Below, in pieces: positions 1 through 11,153 of a stretch of DNA of 64,000 nucleotides. The notes below the pieces were generated by a model that saw only the letters and a program-made list of their open reading frames with translations, did no database searches and was not told the origin of the DNA. The position numbers and the translations under genes were made by a program. How positions within the stretch are numbered: the first letter of the stretch is position 1; the number at the start of each line of letters is the position of its first letter. The DNA lies in contig NZ_CALMPA010000045.1 of NCBI RefSeq assembly GCF_937871615.1, positions 212,046 through 276,045 of the forward strand, written 5' to 3'. This DNA is from an uncultured Sphingomonas sp. GTDB taxonomy: Bacteria; Pseudomonadota; Alphaproteobacteria; Sphingomonadales; Sphingomonadaceae.

Positions 1-2
1 TC

Positions 3-1508
3 GTCCTCGGCATGGCGTTGCTGTTCGTGCGCCTGCCTAGCGCCTTTCTGCCCGAGGAGGATCAGGGCGCGCTGATCGCGCTGGTGCAGGGGCCGTCGGG
101 AGCGACCAGCGCGCGCACCGAAAAGGGGCTGGAACTGGTCCGCAATCATTTCCTGAGCGAGAAATCGGTCGAGGCGGTGTTCACCATCAACGGCTTCAGT
201 TTCGCAGGGCAAGGGCAGAATGCCGGCCTCGCCTTCATCAACATGAAGCCGTGGGACGAGCGCCCCGGCGCGGAAAACAGGGTGCAGGCGGTTGCCGCCC
301 GCGCGATGCAGGCATTCTCGCAATATAAGGACGGCATGATCTTCGCGGTCGTCCCCCCGGCGGTGTCTGAACTCGGCAATGCCACCGGCTTCGACATGGA
401 ACTGGTCGACACCGGCAATATCGGCCATGAAAGACTGACGCAGGCGCGCAACATGCTGCTCGGCATGGCGGCGCAGGACAAGCGCGTCGCGCAGGTCCGC
501 CCGGTCAGCCTGGAGGATGCGCCGCAGCTCAACGTCAACGTGGATCAGGACAAGGCGCGCGCGCTCGGACTCGATCTCGCGTCGATCAACTCGACGATCT
601 CGACCGCCTGGGGCGGCAGCTACATCAACGATTTCATTGATCGCGGGCGGGTGAAGCGCGTCTATATCCAGGCCGACGAACCCTATCGCCTGAGGCCTGA
701 GGATCTCGCCAGTTTCTATGTCCGCGGCGCGGCGGGGCAGATGGTGCCGTTCAGCGCCTTCTCGACGCTCGAATGGAGCAAGGGGCCGGTCCAGCTCACG
801 CGCTACAACGGCCAGTCCGCCATGGAGATACAGGGCGATGCGGGGCCGGGGCTGAGCACCGGCACGGCGATGCAGGCGATGGAGGAGATGCAGGCGAAAT
901 TGCCGCCCGGCACGTCGCTCGAATGGACCGGACTTTCCTATGAGGAACGCCTGTCGAGCGGGCAGGCCCCGGCGCTTTACGCGCTCTCGCTGTTGATCGT
1001 GTTCTTGTGCCTCGCGGCGCTTTACGAAAGCTGGTCGGTGCCGGTCTCGGTCATTCTGGTGGTGCCGCTAGGCGTCGTCGGGGCATTGCTTGCCGCGACG
1101 CTGACCGGGCTGAACAACGATATCTACCTGCAGGTCGGCCTGATCACCACGATCGGCGTGTCGGCGAAGAACGCGATCCTGATCGTCGAATTCGCCGAGG
1201 AGCGGATCGCGGAGGGGATGCGTCCGTTCGATGCCGCGGTAGAAGCGGCGAAGCTGCGGCTGCGCCCGATCCTGATGACCAGTTTCGCCTTCGTGTTCGG
1301 CGTGTTGCCGCTGGCGATCACCACCGGCGCGGGCGCGGGCGGGCAGAATGCGATCGGCCGGTCCGTGGTCGGCGGGATGCTCTCCGCAACCGTGCTGGCG
1401 ATCTTCTTCGTGCCGATGTTCTTCGTCGTCGTCCTGCGGCTGTTCGGCCACCGCGACGATTCCGCCGAGCCGGATACCGGCACCGCGCCGCAGGGAGTTT
1501 CCGCGTGA
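3..1508 (+). CDS. RND efflux pump inner-membrane permease, C-terminal part (5' end outside window)
   Basis: This is the C-terminal ~500 residues of an AcrB/MexB-type resistance-nodulation-division transporter, a proton-driven drug exporter of the inner membrane. The reading frame is open to the left edge, so the gene begins outside the window. The visible start is the end of a transmembrane helix followed by the porter-domain sequence [14 protein letters not shown] typical of the family. A periplasmic portion follows, then a cluster of membrane segments from about visible residue 320 to 480, including the [13 protein letters not shown] helix conserved in RND pumps. The stop overlaps the GTG start of the next gene (GTGA), so the outer-membrane channel is translationally coupled. 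The adaptor gene is presumably upstream, outside the window. Confidence 0.93.
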   Translation, partial: VLGMALLFVRLPSAFLPEEDQGALIALVQGPSGATSARTEKGLELVRNHFLSEKSVEAVFTINGFSFAGQGQNAGLAFINMKPWDERPGAENRVQAVAARAMQAFSQYKDGMIFAVVPPAVSELGNATGFDMELVDTGNIGHERLTQARNMLLGMAAQDKRVAQVRPVSLEDAPQLNVNVDQDKARALGLDLASINSTISTAWGGSYINDFIDRGRVKRVYIQADEPYRLRPEDLASFYVRGAAGQMVPFSAFSTLEWSKGPVQLTRYNGQSAMEIQGDAGPGLSTGTAMQAMEEMQAKLPPGTSLEWTGLSYEERLSSGQAPALYALSLLIVFLCLAALYESWSVPVSVILVVPLGVVGALLAATLTGLNNDIYLQVGLITTIGVSAKNAILIVEFAEERIAEGMRPFDAAVEAAKLRLRPILMTSFAFVFGVLPLAITTGAGAGGQNAIGRSVVGGMLSATVLAIFFVPMFFVVVLRLFGHRDDSAEPDTGTAPQGVSA

Positions 1509-2926
1509 ACCGCCGCTATAATACCATCGCCATCCTCGCCTGCGCGACCGCGCTGTCGGCGTGCAACTTCGCGCCGAAATATGTGCGGCCCGTGGGCGCG
1601 GTGCCGGCGGAACTGCCGCAGGGCGGCCCCTATCCACCGGCGGCCAGCGACGCGCCGGATATCACCAGGGTCGGCTGGCGCGATTTCTTCACCGACGCGC
1701 GGTTGCGGCAGGTGATCGAGACGGGGCTGACGAACAACCGCGATCTGCGCGTCGCGGCGGCCAATGTGCTACAGGCCCGCGCGCAATATCATGTGCAGCG
1801 CGCCGATCTGGTTCCTTCGACCGGGCTGAACACCGGGGCGACCTATACCAACAATATCGGCAGCTTCGGCGGCGGCGCAGCGGCGGGCGTATCGCCCGAT
1901 ATTTCGGCTTATACGATGTCGGCCGGCTTCTCCTCGTTCGAGCTTGATCTGTTCGGCCGCGTCCGCAACCTCAATCGCGCGGCGCAGGAACGCTTTTTCG
2001 CGAGCGAGGAGGCGCAGCGTTCGACGCGCATCAGCCTGATCGCGGAAATCGCCACCGCCTGGCTGACGCTCGGCTCGGATCGCGATCAACTCGCGCTGGC
2101 CGAGGAAACGCTCAAGACATTCGCGCAGACGCTGGAACTGACGCGCGCGCAATTCCGCATCGGCGTCGCCTCCGAACTCGCCGCGCGTCAGGCGGAGACG
2201 AGCTATGAGAGCGCGCGCAACGATATCGCGGTGCTGCGCACCCGGATCGCGCAGGACGAAAATGCGCTCAATCTGCTCGTCGGCACTACGGTGCCCGCCG
2301 CGCAATTGCCCGCCGGGCTCAATCAAGGGCAGGTCACGCTCGATGCCCTGCCCGCCGGCGTTTCGTCGCAAGTGCTGCTGCGCCGCCCCGATGTGTTGCA
2401 GGCGGAGCATCAGTTGATCGCGCAGAACGCCAATATCGGCGCCGCGCGCGCGGCCTTCTTCCCGCGCATCTCGCTCACCGCGACGATCGGAACGATCTCC
2501 ACCGCGCTATCCGGCCTGTTCGCTGGCGGCAGCTTCACCTACACCGGCGCGCCAGCGGCGGCGCTCCCGTTGTTCGACGGCGGGCGCAACGCGGGGAACC
2601 TCGCTTACGCCAAGGCATCGCAACAGGCCGCCGTCGCCACCTATGAGAAATCAATCCAGACCGCGTTCCGCGAGGTGGCCGACGCGCTGGCGACACGCGG
2701 CACGATCGGGGAGCAGATCGCGGCGCAGGATGCCCGCGTCACGGCGGCACAGGTCGCGGCGCGGCTGTCTGACGCGCGTTATCGCGCGGGGGTCGATTCC
2801 TTCCTCACCACGCTCGATGCGCAACGCACCGCTTATGCCGCGCAGCAGCAGCTTCAGACCACGCGGCTGGCGCGCGCGAGCAATCTTGTGGAACTATATC
2901 GCGCGCTCGGCGGCGGGCTGGATTGA
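1505..2926 (+). CDS. RND efflux outer-membrane lipoprotein, NodT/OprM family
   Basis: TolC-like outer-membrane channel of the NodT/OprM family, 473 residues, the usual length. A GTG start at 1505 overlaps the stop of the RND permease. It is chosen because it gives a proper lipoprotein signal: a basic start, a hydrophobic core and the lipobox LSAC with Cys20 as the lipidated residue. The rest contains two repeated outer-membrane efflux protein domains rich in Ala, Gln and Arg coiled-coil helices ([11 protein letters not shown] near the start, [20 protein letters not shown] near the end). It works with the upstream permease to carry substrates across the outer membrane. The substrate cannot be told from the sequence. 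Confidence 0.93.
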   Translation: MNRRYNTIAILACATALSACNFAPKYVRPVGAVPAELPQGGPYPPAASDAPDITRVGWRDFFTDARLRQVIETGLTNNRDLRVAAANVLQARAQYHVQRADLVPSTGLNTGATYTNNIGSFGGGAAAGVSPDISAYTMSAGFSSFELDLFGRVRNLNRAAQERFFASEEAQRSTRISLIAEIATAWLTLGSDRDQLALAEETLKTFAQTLELTRAQFRIGVASELAARQAETSYESARNDIAVLRTRIAQDENALNLLVGTTVPAAQLPAGLNQGQVTLDALPAGVSSQVLLRRPDVLQAEHQLIAQNANIGAARAAFFPRISLTATIGTISTALSGLFAGGSFTYTGAPAAALPLFDGGRNAGNLAYAKASQQAAVATYEKSIQTAFREVADALATRGTIGEQIAAQDARVTAAQVAARLSDARYRAGVDSFLTTLDAQRTAYAAQQQLQTTRLARASNLVELYRALGGGLD

Positions 2927-2998
2927 AAGATTAGTTCGGTCGCTTGCCTTTTCGCGCAACAGGCATATCCTGTCTCTCAATAGAAAGGAGAGGCAGAA

Positions 2999-3265
2999 AT
3001 GGAGAGGATTGAACTTATCGCGAACGAATCCAGCGATAAGACTATGGTTATTTTACAAAGCCTGCTTTGCCTGTTGCGTGAAAAAAACCTGCTGACACGG
3101 GCAGATATCGAAGATTTGTGCGACAAGGTGCAAACCCGCGCGAGCGCACATGCGCAGGATCCGCTGCCGTGCTGCGTGGAGGGCGCCGCCGCCGCCGCCA
3201 GCGAGATGGAGCGGCTCGGCAAATATATCGGCAATCGCTACGGCGGGAAACATCGCCGCATCTGA
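2999..3265 (+). CDS. small conserved-looking hypothetical protein
   Basis: An 88-residue soluble protein that I do not recognise as a named family. The start is supported by a good ribosome-binding site (GAAAGGAGAGG, about 5 bases before ATG). The N-terminal half looks helical (MVILQSLLCLLREKNLLTRADIEDLCDKV), resembling the short helical regulators found next to transporters, and the C-terminus is basic. There are four cysteines, two of them adjacent (PCCVEG). It follows the efflux genes after a 72-base gap and could be co-transcribed with them. No function is assigned. Confidence 0.6.
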   Translation: MERIELIANESSDKTMVILQSLLCLLREKNLLTRADIEDLCDKVQTRASAHAQDPLPCCVEGAAAAASEMERLGKYIGNRYGGKHRRI

Positions 3266-3445
3266 ATGCGGGCATGACGGTCCGGGATGAATGCGGCTAC
3301 GGGCATCGACCGGGCACGGTGGTGATGCCCCGCCTCATCATATCGGCAGCGGATGCGACTGCGATTGTCGTGCGCATTCGGCGCAAAACACCGCGTTGAA
3401 CGGAATGCGCGCGCCATCCATGGGTGGCGCCCCTTCCCCGCGCGT

Positions 3446-4195
3446 TTACGGCTCGCAATCCTTCAGCGTTCTTGCGGCATCGTCGAACGCCGCCCAGGCG
3501 CGATGCGCGAGGCTGCCGCCGACGCTGCATCGCCGGACGCCAAGTGCCGCGAATGCGCGAATGCCCTCGTCATATTGGGTGACGACAACGCTCACCGGCT
3601 TCGGCGCCACCGCCGCGACCAGTTCCGCCACCACGCCCGGATCGAGGATGAACGGCACGAACAGGCAATCGGCCCCGGCATCGGCATAAGCGACCGCGCG
3701 CGCGATGCTCTGCGCCGCGGACATGCCGGGCACGCGGAAATTTTCATTGCGCCCGATCAGCATCACGCCGGGATCAGCCGCATCTATCGCCGCGCGCGCC
3801 GCCGCGATCCGCTCCACCGCGAGCGGCAGGTCATACATCGCCTGGCCCGACCAGTCCTCGATCGAAATGCCCGCAACGCCCGTCGCCACCGCCATGCCGA
3901 CATTGGCCGCGACATCCGCCGGGCCATCCGCGAAGCCATTTTCGAAATCGGCGTTGACCGGCAGATCGGTGGCATCGACGAGCATCCGCAGGTGCGCGAG
4001 CACGGCATCGCGGCCCAGCTCGCCATCGCTCTTGCCCGCCGCCCATGCCGCCCCCGCGCTGGTCGACGCGATCGCCCTGAAGCCAAGCGCGGCCAGCCGG
4101 ATCGCGCTGCCCGCGTCCCACGCATTGGGGATGATGAAAAAGCCGCTTTCGTGCAATCCGCGAAACGTGGCGCGCTTCTCGGCGACCGTCGGCAT
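3446..4195 (-). CDS. isocitrate lyase / phosphoenolpyruvate mutase family protein
   Basis: A 249-residue TIM-barrel enzyme of the PEP mutase/isocitrate lyase superfamily, which makes or breaks C-C or C-P bonds in 2-oxo acids using Mg2+. Visible family marks are the opening IPNAWDAGSAIRLAALGF, the metal-site strand VNADFENGFAD, the ISIEDW loop and LIGRNENF. It is close to the 'oxaloacetate decarboxylase/PEP mutase-like' group (often called carboxyvinyl-carboxyphosphonate phosphorylmutase). It lacks the KKCGH catalytic loop of true isocitrate lyases, so the exact substrate is unknown. A GAGGAGAG ribosome-binding site precedes the ATG. It is a single gene divergent from the CoA-transferase gene. 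Confidence 0.85.
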   Translation of the reverse strand: MPTVAEKRATFRGLHESGFFIIPNAWDAGSAIRLAALGFRAIASTSAGAAWAAGKSDGELGRDAVLAHLRMLVDATDLPVNADFENGFADGPADVAANVGMAVATGVAGISIEDWSGQAMYDLPLAVERIAAARAAIDAADPGVMLIGRNENFRVPGMSAAQSIARAVAYADAGADCLFVPFILDPGVVAELVAAVAPKPVSVVVTQYDEGIRAFAALGVRRCSVGGSLAHRAWAAFDDAARTLKDCEP

Positions 4196-4287
4196 ATCTT
4201 GTCTCTCCTCGTGCCGGAAAAATTGCTCGCGCGAGCTTAGCGCAAAATTCCCGTGACCGAGAGGGGCGGAATATCAGGAACGCGCCA

Positions 4288-4312
4288 GGAACGCGCTTGG
4301 CCACCGCTCGTT
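4288..4312 (+). promoter_or_regulatory. candidate EcfG (general stress sigma) promoter upstream of the CoA-transferase gene
   Basis: The sequence reads GGAAC (4288-4292), exactly 16 bases, then CGTT (4309-4312). This is the consensus of alphaproteobacterial EcfG promoters (GGAAC-N16/17-CGTT). It lies in the intergenic region and points at the CoA-transferase gene 160 bases downstream. An EcfG sigma factor is encoded in this window. One such match somewhere in 64 kb could be chance, so the call rests on position and orientation. Confidence 0.5.
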
Positions 4313-4461
4313 ATCCGTCCGCGAATGGTCGCGAAAAAGATGCCACGGGCCAGCGCGAAGGCAGGACATTTCTGAAGTAATCGGCTCGGTTTGCCGCTTT
4401 GAATTTGATCGCCCGGCGATCGCGTTCCATTGGGCAGGCCAGTTCGATGCCACATAGCTGA

Positions 4462-5991
<1,530 letters not shown>

Positions 5992-6063
5992 CCGGTTTAC
6001 ACTGGGCACCCGCGTCGGCAGATTGCTTCGATTCCAATCCGTTCCGATCGACGAAAGCCCGCC

Positions 6064-7659
6064 ATGAAAACCGCTCTGCTCACGATCCTCGCGGCGCTTG
6101 CCGTGGCGACAAGCGCGCATGGCGCCGAAACTACCGCCAAGGCGGACGCTATCGCCCCGGCGCCCGCCACTTTCCAGCCGGGCGAAATTGCCACCACCGG
6201 ATCGGTGACGATTGCCGGCACGCGCATTCCCTATCACGCGGTGGCCGGCACGATGATCGTCCACCCGAAAGGATGGAGCGACACGGATTCTCTTGAGAAC
6301 AATGGCGAAAAGGGCGCGAAGAAGCCCAAGGCCGAAGCGTCGATATTCTACACCGCTTATTTCAAGAGCGGCGCACCCGCGGCGAACCGCCCGATCACCT
6401 TCCTGTTCAACGGCGGCCCCGGCTCGTCCAGCATCTGGCTGCATATGGGCGCCTTCGGCCCGGTTCGCGTCGAAACCCCCGATCGCGCCCATTCGCCCGG
6501 CGCGCCTTATGCCACCGTCAACAACGACGAGAGCCTGCTCGACGTTTCCGATCTCGTCTTCATCGACGCGCCGGGCACGGGCTTCAGCCGGATCGCGGGG
6601 CCTGACAAGGAAGCGGCTTTCTATGGCGTGGATCAGGATATCCACGCTTTCTCGAAATTCATCGTCCGGTTCCTGTCGAAATATCAACGCTGGAATTCGC
6701 CCAAATATCTGTTCGGCGAAAGCTATGGCACGATGCGCGCGGCGGGGATGACGCTGGCGCTGCAAAAAGAGAGCATCGACCTCAACGGCGTGATCCTGCT
6801 GTCGGATATCCTCAACTGGGATCTGATCCCGGATGATCCGCAAACCAATCCGGGGGTTGACCTGCCCTATATCGTCAGCCTGCCAACCTATGCCGCCACC
6901 GCCTGGTATCACCGAAAGCTCGCAAACCGCCCGGCCGATCTCAGCGCATTTCTGGCCGAGGTAGAGCAATTCGCCACCGGCGATTATGCCCTCGCGCTCA
7001 TGCAGGGGAATGCGCTGCCGGCGGAGAAGCGTCAGGCGATCGCCGCGCGGCTTTCGGGCTATACCGGGCTGCCGGTCGCCTATCTGCTCCAGAGCAACCT
7101 GCGCATCGAATATGGGGCGTTCCAGAAGGAATTGCTGGCCGGTGAGGCGCTCACCACCGGCACGCTGGATACGCGCTTCACCGGCGCGACGCTCGATCCC
7201 TTGAGCAAGATCGCCGGCTACGATCCGCAAAGCACCGCGATTGGCGCTGCCTATGTCGCCGCGTTCAACGATTATGCGCGCGGCACCCTGCGCTACGGCG
7301 AGGGGATCGAGTTCAAGCCCGGCATCGGCATCTATGAAAGCTGGGATTACAAGCATCAGCCGCCCGGCGCGGAGCGGGCGTTGACCGCGCTGCCCAATGT
7401 GCTGCCCGATCTCGCCGTGGCGATGAAGCAGAATCCGCGCATGAAGCTCCTGGTGACAGGCGGCTATTTCGATGTTTCGACGCCCTATTTCGCGGGCGTG
7501 TATGAATTGCGCCACCTGCCGGTGCCGGCGGATATCCAGGCCAATATCGAATATCGGCATTATGAATCCGGCCATATGGTTTACGTCAATCGCGCCGCGC
7601 TCAAGACGTTTCATGCCGATGTCGCCGATTTCATCCGCCGCACCGATAATATCCGCTGA
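6064..7659 (+). CDS. S10 family serine carboxypeptidase, secreted
   Basis: A 531-residue peptidase S10 (serine carboxypeptidase) protein with a cleavable signal peptide (MKTALLTILAALAVATSAHG, then AE), so it should act in the periplasm. Catalytic residues are visible in order: Ser220 in GESYGTMRAAG, Asp470 in GYFDVSTPY and His504 in ESGHMVYVN. The FNGGPGSSSIWLHMGAFGP stretch forms the oxyanion region. Family members remove C-terminal residues from peptides at acidic pH, and in sphingomonads these proteins are common. It has a simple alpha/beta hydrolase core with the usual insertion domain. A GAAAG element precedes the ATG. Confidence 0.92.
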   Translation: MKTALLTILAALAVATSAHGAETTAKADAIAPAPATFQPGEIATTGSVTIAGTRIPYHAVAGTMIVHPKGWSDTDSLENNGEKGAKKPKAEASIFYTAYFKSGAPAANRPITFLFNGGPGSSSIWLHMGAFGPVRVETPDRAHSPGAPYATVNNDESLLDVSDLVFIDAPGTGFSRIAGPDKEAAFYGVDQDIHAFSKFIVRFLSKYQRWNSPKYLFGESYGTMRAAGMTLALQKESIDLNGVILLSDILNWDLIPDDPQTNPGVDLPYIVSLPTYAATAWYHRKLANRPADLSAFLAEVEQFATGDYALALMQGNALPAEKRQAIAARLSGYTGLPVAYLLQSNLRIEYGAFQKELLAGEALTTGTLDTRFTGATLDPLSKIAGYDPQSTAIGAAYVAAFNDYARGTLRYGEGIEFKPGIGIYESWDYKHQPPGAERALTALPNVLPDLAVAMKQNPRMKLLVTGGYFDVSTPYFAGVYELRHLPVPADIQANIEYRHYESGHMVYVNRAALKTFHADVADFIRRTDNIR

Positions 7660-7710
7660 CAGAATCGCGCGGGGCTGGCCGCCCCGCCGTTCGGGCGATA
7701 TCGGCGCGGC

Positions 7711-8361
7711 ATGGCACGGCGGAAAACCCACAGGCGCGGAAAGGCGAAGGCCGGTCCCCCTCCCCGCCTGGCGATCCTGTGCAGCCTCGCCGCGCTCGGC
7801 TTCATCGCATGGCTGGCGATACGCGATCTGGGGACGGTCGCGCCTGAAAAGCCCACACCGCGCACCTTGACGATGGCGCAGGCGCGCGCCGCGAATGCCG
7901 CAATCCCGTTCCTGCCCGGCAAGCCGGCACCGGCGCGCCCGTTCCATTTCACCGGCGGCCCCGCCGCGCGCGAACAGGCGATCCAATGCCTCGCCACCGC
8001 CGCGCTTTACGAGGCGGGCGGCGACAGGCCGGGGCAGAAAGCGGTGATGCAGGTGGTGCTCAATCGCGTGCGTCGCGCGGGCTATCCGAAAACGGTGTGC
8101 GGCGTGGTGTATCAGGGCGCGTCACGGGCGACCGGCTGCCAATTCTCCTTCACCTGCGACGGCTCGCGCACCCGCCGGCCGGAGCGGGCGGGCTGGGCCG
8201 TCGCGCGCCATGCCGCGCGGCGCGCCTTATCGGGCTATGTGTTCCGCGCGGTGGGCACCTCGACGCATTATCATGCCGACTGGATCGTGCCCTATTGGAT
8301 CGGATCGCTGGACAAGATCGCCCGCGTCGAAAGCCATATCTTCTATCGCCCGCGTCGCTAG
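7711..8361 (+). CDS. membrane-anchored SleB-type cell wall hydrolase
   Basis: A 216-residue protein with a basic N-terminus and one membrane segment at about residues 24-42 (LAILCSLAALGFIAWLAI), followed by a SleB/CwlJ 'Hydrolase_2' domain. The domain starts at ALYEAGGDRPGQKAVMQVVLNRV, where Glu101 is the expected catalytic acid of this lytic-transglycosylase-like fold. It also contains the family's CQFSFTCDG segment. In Gram-negative bacteria these proteins act on peptidoglycan from the inner membrane, facing the periplasm. The gene is 51 bases after the S10 peptidase gene in the same direction and ends at the edge of a large inverted repeat. Confidence 0.85.
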   Translation: MARRKTHRRGKAKAGPPPRLAILCSLAALGFIAWLAIRDLGTVAPEKPTPRTLTMAQARAANAAIPFLPGKPAPARPFHFTGGPAAREQAIQCLATAALYEAGGDRPGQKAVMQVVLNRVRRAGYPKTVCGVVYQGASRATGCQFSFTCDGSRTRRPERAGWAVARHAARRALSGYVFRAVGTSTHYHADWIVPYWIGSLDKIARVESHIFYRPRR

Positions 8362-8365
8362 GGCC

Positions 8366-8499
8366 GATCGACATTCAGGTCAGGTCGAGCCGAAAATGGT
8401 GGTTTCCCGTGACCCGCAAGCGCAGCGTACTAAAGGTACGTGAGCACCGGAAGCGCGGGAAACCGCCATTTGCAGGCCGGCATGGATTGAATGCCGATC
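8366..8499. repeat. 134-bp symmetrical inverted repeat between convergent genes
   Basis: Nested complementary arms share one centre near 8432.5. The outer arm 8366-8377 pairs with 8488-8499 (one mismatch). The inner arm 8394-8409 (ending GGTTTCCCG) pairs with 8456-8471 (one G-T type mismatch). A tip stem CGTAC (8426-8430) pairs with GTACG (8436-8440). Between them are two near-identical direct copies of CCGNAAGCGC (8414-8423 and 8447-8456). It fills the 142-base gap between the stops of the convergent SleB and trhO genes, so it could act as a two-way terminator, and its form resembles a dispersed REP/BIME-type element. Confidence 0.7.
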
Positions 8500-8503
8500 T
8501 GTC

Positions 8504-9445
8504 CTAGCCGTGTGACGCGCCGACATGCGGCACGCCGCGCGCATCGGCGAGGCGCGTCTGCCGCATCCGTTCCGCATAGCCGGCGCGCTGGCGATCGTCG
8601 CGCTCGGCGTGGCAGGCGGCGCAGCTTACCCCCTCGACATAGAGTGGCGACGCGCGACCCGCCTCGTTCACCGGGCGGCGACACGCGCGGCAGAGTTCAT
8701 GGCCGCCCTTCGCCAGGCCGTGAACCACCGTCACCCGCTCGTCGAAGACGAAGCATTCGCCTTCCCACAGGCTTTCCGCCGGCGGCACCGTTTCGAGATA
8801 TTTCAGGATTCCGCCGTCGAGGTGATAAACCTCCTCCACCCCTTCGGCCTTCAGGAAGGCCGTGGCCTTTTCGCAGCGGATACCGCCGGTACAGAACATC
8901 GCGACCTTGGGCGGCGCGGCATCGCCGAGCAGCGTCTCGCGTTGCGCGCGGAACCATGCGGGGAAATCGCTGAAGGCCGCCGTGCGCGGATCAATCGCGC
9001 CGGCGAAGGTGCCGACCGCCACCTCATAATCATTGCGCGTGTCGATCAGGATCGTGCCCGGCGCCGAGATCAGCGCATTCCACTCCTCCGGCGGAACATA
9101 ATGGCCAACCCCGGCAAGCGGATCAATGTCCGGCTCCCCCATCGTCACGATCTCCCGCTTGATCCGCACCTTCATGCGGTGAAACGGCAGCGTCGCCGCG
9201 CGCGAGAATTTCGGTTCCAGCCCGGCGCACCCCGGCAAGGCGCGAATATGGCCGAGCACCGCGGCGATTCCCTCATCGCTGCCCGCGATCGTGCCGTTGA
9301 TCCCCTCACGCGCGAGCAGCAGCGTGCCCTTCACCCCAAAAGAGCGGCAAAGGTCGTGCAGCGGGCCGCGAATGCCCGCGCAGTCATCGAACGAGGTGAA
9401 GCGATATAGCGCCGCGACGCATATCGGCAGGTTGGTATCGGCCAT
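8504..9445 (-). CDS. trhO: oxygen-dependent tRNA uridine(34) hydroxylase TrhO (rhodanese domain, YceA/UPF0176)
   Basis: A 313-residue member of the YceA/TrhO family. It hydroxylates wobble uridine 34 of some tRNAs to 5-hydroxyuridine, the first step to (methoxy)carbonylmethoxyuridine. The N-terminal domain carries [13 protein letters not shown] and the [10 protein letters not shown] segment. The central rhodanese domain has the active-site loop [11 protein letters not shown] with the catalytic cysteine. The C-terminal part has a CXXC..CXXC set (CRACRRPVN and CAACHAERD) that probably binds zinc. The start at 9445 (MADTNLP) is preferred over a Met nine codons earlier because family members begin close to the VAALYRF strand. 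It converges with the SleB gene. Confidence 0.92.
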   Translation of the reverse strand: MADTNLPICVAALYRFTSFDDCAGIRGPLHDLCRSFGVKGTLLLAREGINGTIAGSDEGIAAVLGHIRALPGCAGLEPKFSRAATLPFHRMKVRIKREIVTMGEPDIDPLAGVGHYVPPEEWNALISAPGTILIDTRNDYEVAVGTFAGAIDPRTAAFSDFPAWFRAQRETLLGDAAPPKVAMFCTGGIRCEKATAFLKAEGVEEVYHLDGGILKYLETVPPAESLWEGECFVFDERVTVVHGLAKGGHELCRACRRPVNEAGRASPLYVEGVSCAACHAERDDRQRAGYAERMRQTRLADARGVPHVGASHG

Positions 9446-9532
9446 GTGGGAAACCCGGTCTGGTACGCGCATTATGTTGAGGCGCCATAGCGATCGCGAT
9501 GCGCTTGCGCCATCGTCGCGCGCGCGGCGGGC

Positions 9533-10243
9533 CTATCCCCAATTGAACGCGATCGCGGTATCGCCGATCGCCCGGCCCTGGCGATCGAAGCGGCGTTCCA
9601 CGATCACGCCCTCGTTTTCCGCATCGACCAGCACGATCGTGCTGCACCGCGTGCCATAAACCGGATTGTCGATGAAGATCGGCGCGGGATCGTCCGGATC
9701 GCCCGTCGGCGGGCTGGTATCGCGCAGGCCCGCGAACAACGCCTCGCGATCATGCGCGGCATCGGCGAGCCAGCGCGCGATGGCGTCGCTCAGCCGGATC
9801 GTCTTGCGCCACGGCGGGTCGAGCGGCCCATTGGACATTGCGTGCAATCCCGGCGCCAGCGGCTGCGAGACCGGCACGGGCCGGTTGGACAGGAAACGCG
9901 CATCATCTTTGTCGATCAGCACGGCGTTGAACGGATTGAACCCGGCGAGTTGGTCCGCCGCCGGCACGTCGCCCGCCGCCAGCCCGGTGACGAGTGCGCC
10001 GCGCGAGGCAAGCGCCGGATCGGGATCGCCATGCCCGCGAAGGTTCGTAACAGCCGCGAACCGCCCGCCATCCGACACCGCAAGCCAGGTGCCCCCGGCC
10101 CTGATGTCGCGCCCGGCGATGATATTCCCATCCTTCCAGCGATGCAGCGCCTCGGCGGGGCGATCGTGAAATTCGTCGCGGTTCGCGGCCACCACCAGTT
10201 TCCAGCGCGGATGAAACCGCCACGCGATCGCCAGCACACACAT
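9533..10243 (-). CDS. NRDE family protein (TANGO2-like)
   Basis: A 236-residue NRDE-domain protein, the family of eukaryotic TANGO2. The name-giving motif is present as AANRDEFHDRP (Asn21-Glu24), right after an N-terminal Cys2 that in this Ntn-hydrolase-like fold would become the terminal nucleophile once Met is removed. TWLAVSDGGRFAAVTN and YGTRCSTIVLVD are further family segments. The molecular function of bacterial NRDE proteins is not well settled; heme trafficking has been proposed for TANGO2. It is transcribed toward trhO with an 87-base gap, possibly as one unit. The start is fixed by the Met-Cys arrangement. Confidence 0.88.
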   Translation of the reverse strand: MCVLAIAWRFHPRWKLVVAANRDEFHDRPAEALHRWKDGNIIAGRDIRAGGTWLAVSDGGRFAAVTNLRGHGDPDPALASRGALVTGLAAGDVPAADQLAGFNPFNAVLIDKDDARFLSNRPVPVSQPLAPGLHAMSNGPLDPPWRKTIRLSDAIARWLADAAHDREALFAGLRDTSPPTGDPDDPAPIFIDNPVYGTRCSTIVLVDAENEGVIVERRFDRQGRAIGDTAIAFNWG

Positions 10244-10295
10244 GCCATGCTTGTTCCAGTTCGCTCGCCGGGCCGCAATCCCGAGACGATGCCAT

Positions 10296-11153
10296 TTAAT
10301 GCAGGTGCTTCAACTTGTCCGGGTTGCGCATCACATAGATCGCGGCGATCTTTCCGTCCTCGATCTCCAGCGCGGTGGTTTGTAGCTCGCCATCGGCTTC
10401 CCGCGTGATGAACCCCGGCAGCCCGTTGATGAGCGTGAGGCGCACCAGATCGGAACGGTGCCGGCGGAACAGCGCCGCCAGCGCCTTGTGCACCTGCATC
10501 ACCTCCGCGACGCCGACGATCAGCCGCGCCGCCGCCGGGCGCTTCCCGCCGCCATCGGCATGGAGGCTCACGCCGTCCGCCAGCATCGCGCCAAGCCCGG
10601 CGAGATCGCCGTTGCGCGATGCCGCGAAGAAGGCGGCGGCGATTTCCAGGCCATATTGCTTCTCGACCGCGAAGCGCGGGCGCGCCTCGCGAACATGGCC
10701 GCGCGCGCGCGCCGCAAGCTGGCGACAGGCCGCCGGATCGCGCCCGATCGTCGCGGCGACCTCCTCGAACCCCAGCCCGAACACATCGTGCAGCAGGAAC
10801 GCCGCGCGTTCGAGCGGCGAGAGGCGTTCCAGCGCGAGCATCAGCGGCAGCGTGACATCCGCATCCTCGTCCTCCTCGACGATCGGATCGGGTAGCCATG
10901 GGCCGATATAGGTTTCACGCTGATGGCGCGCCGATTTGAGCTGATCGAGGCACAGCCGCGTCACCGTGCGGCGCAGGAACGCCTCCGGCTCGCGCACCTC
11001 GGCGCGATCGACCGCCATCCAGCGGATGAAGGCATCCTGCACCGCATCCTCGGCATCGGCGACCGAGCCGAGCATACGATAGGCGACCCGGACGAGCCGG
11101 GGACGCAGCGGATCGAAGCTCGCCGCCGCGTCATCGCCGTGCCCCTGCTCCAT
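10296..11153 (-). CDS. ECF41-family RNA polymerase sigma factor with SnoaL-like C-terminal domain
   Basis: A 285-residue extracytoplasmic-function sigma factor of the ECF41 (SigJ-like) group. Sigma region 2 (RVAYRMLGSVADAEDAVQDAF) and region 4 (LSPLERAAFLLHDVFGLGFEEVA) are followed by a SnoaL/NTF2-like extension of about 110 residues. Both signature motifs of ECF41 are visible: DGGGK at about residue 200 and NPDKL at the C-terminus (VMRNPDKLKHLH). In characterised members the extension replaces an anti-sigma factor and controls activity. The ATG overlaps the upstream stop as TGATG, so translation is coupled to the AhpD-like gene. A longer in-frame extension upstream overlaps that gene and is not used. 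It is expected to activate its own operon. Confidence 0.93.
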   Translation of the reverse strand: MEQGHGDDAAASFDPLRPRLVRVAYRMLGSVADAEDAVQDAFIRWMAVDRAEVREPEAFLRRTVTRLCLDQLKSARHQRETYIGPWLPDPIVEEDEDADVTLPLMLALERLSPLERAAFLLHDVFGLGFEEVAATIGRDPAACRQLAARARGHVREARPRFAVEKQYGLEIAAAFFAASRNGDLAGLGAMLADGVSLHADGGGKRPAAARLIVGVAEVMQVHKALAALFRRHRSDLVRLTLINGLPGFITREADGELQTTALEIEDGKIAAIYVMRNPDKLKHLH

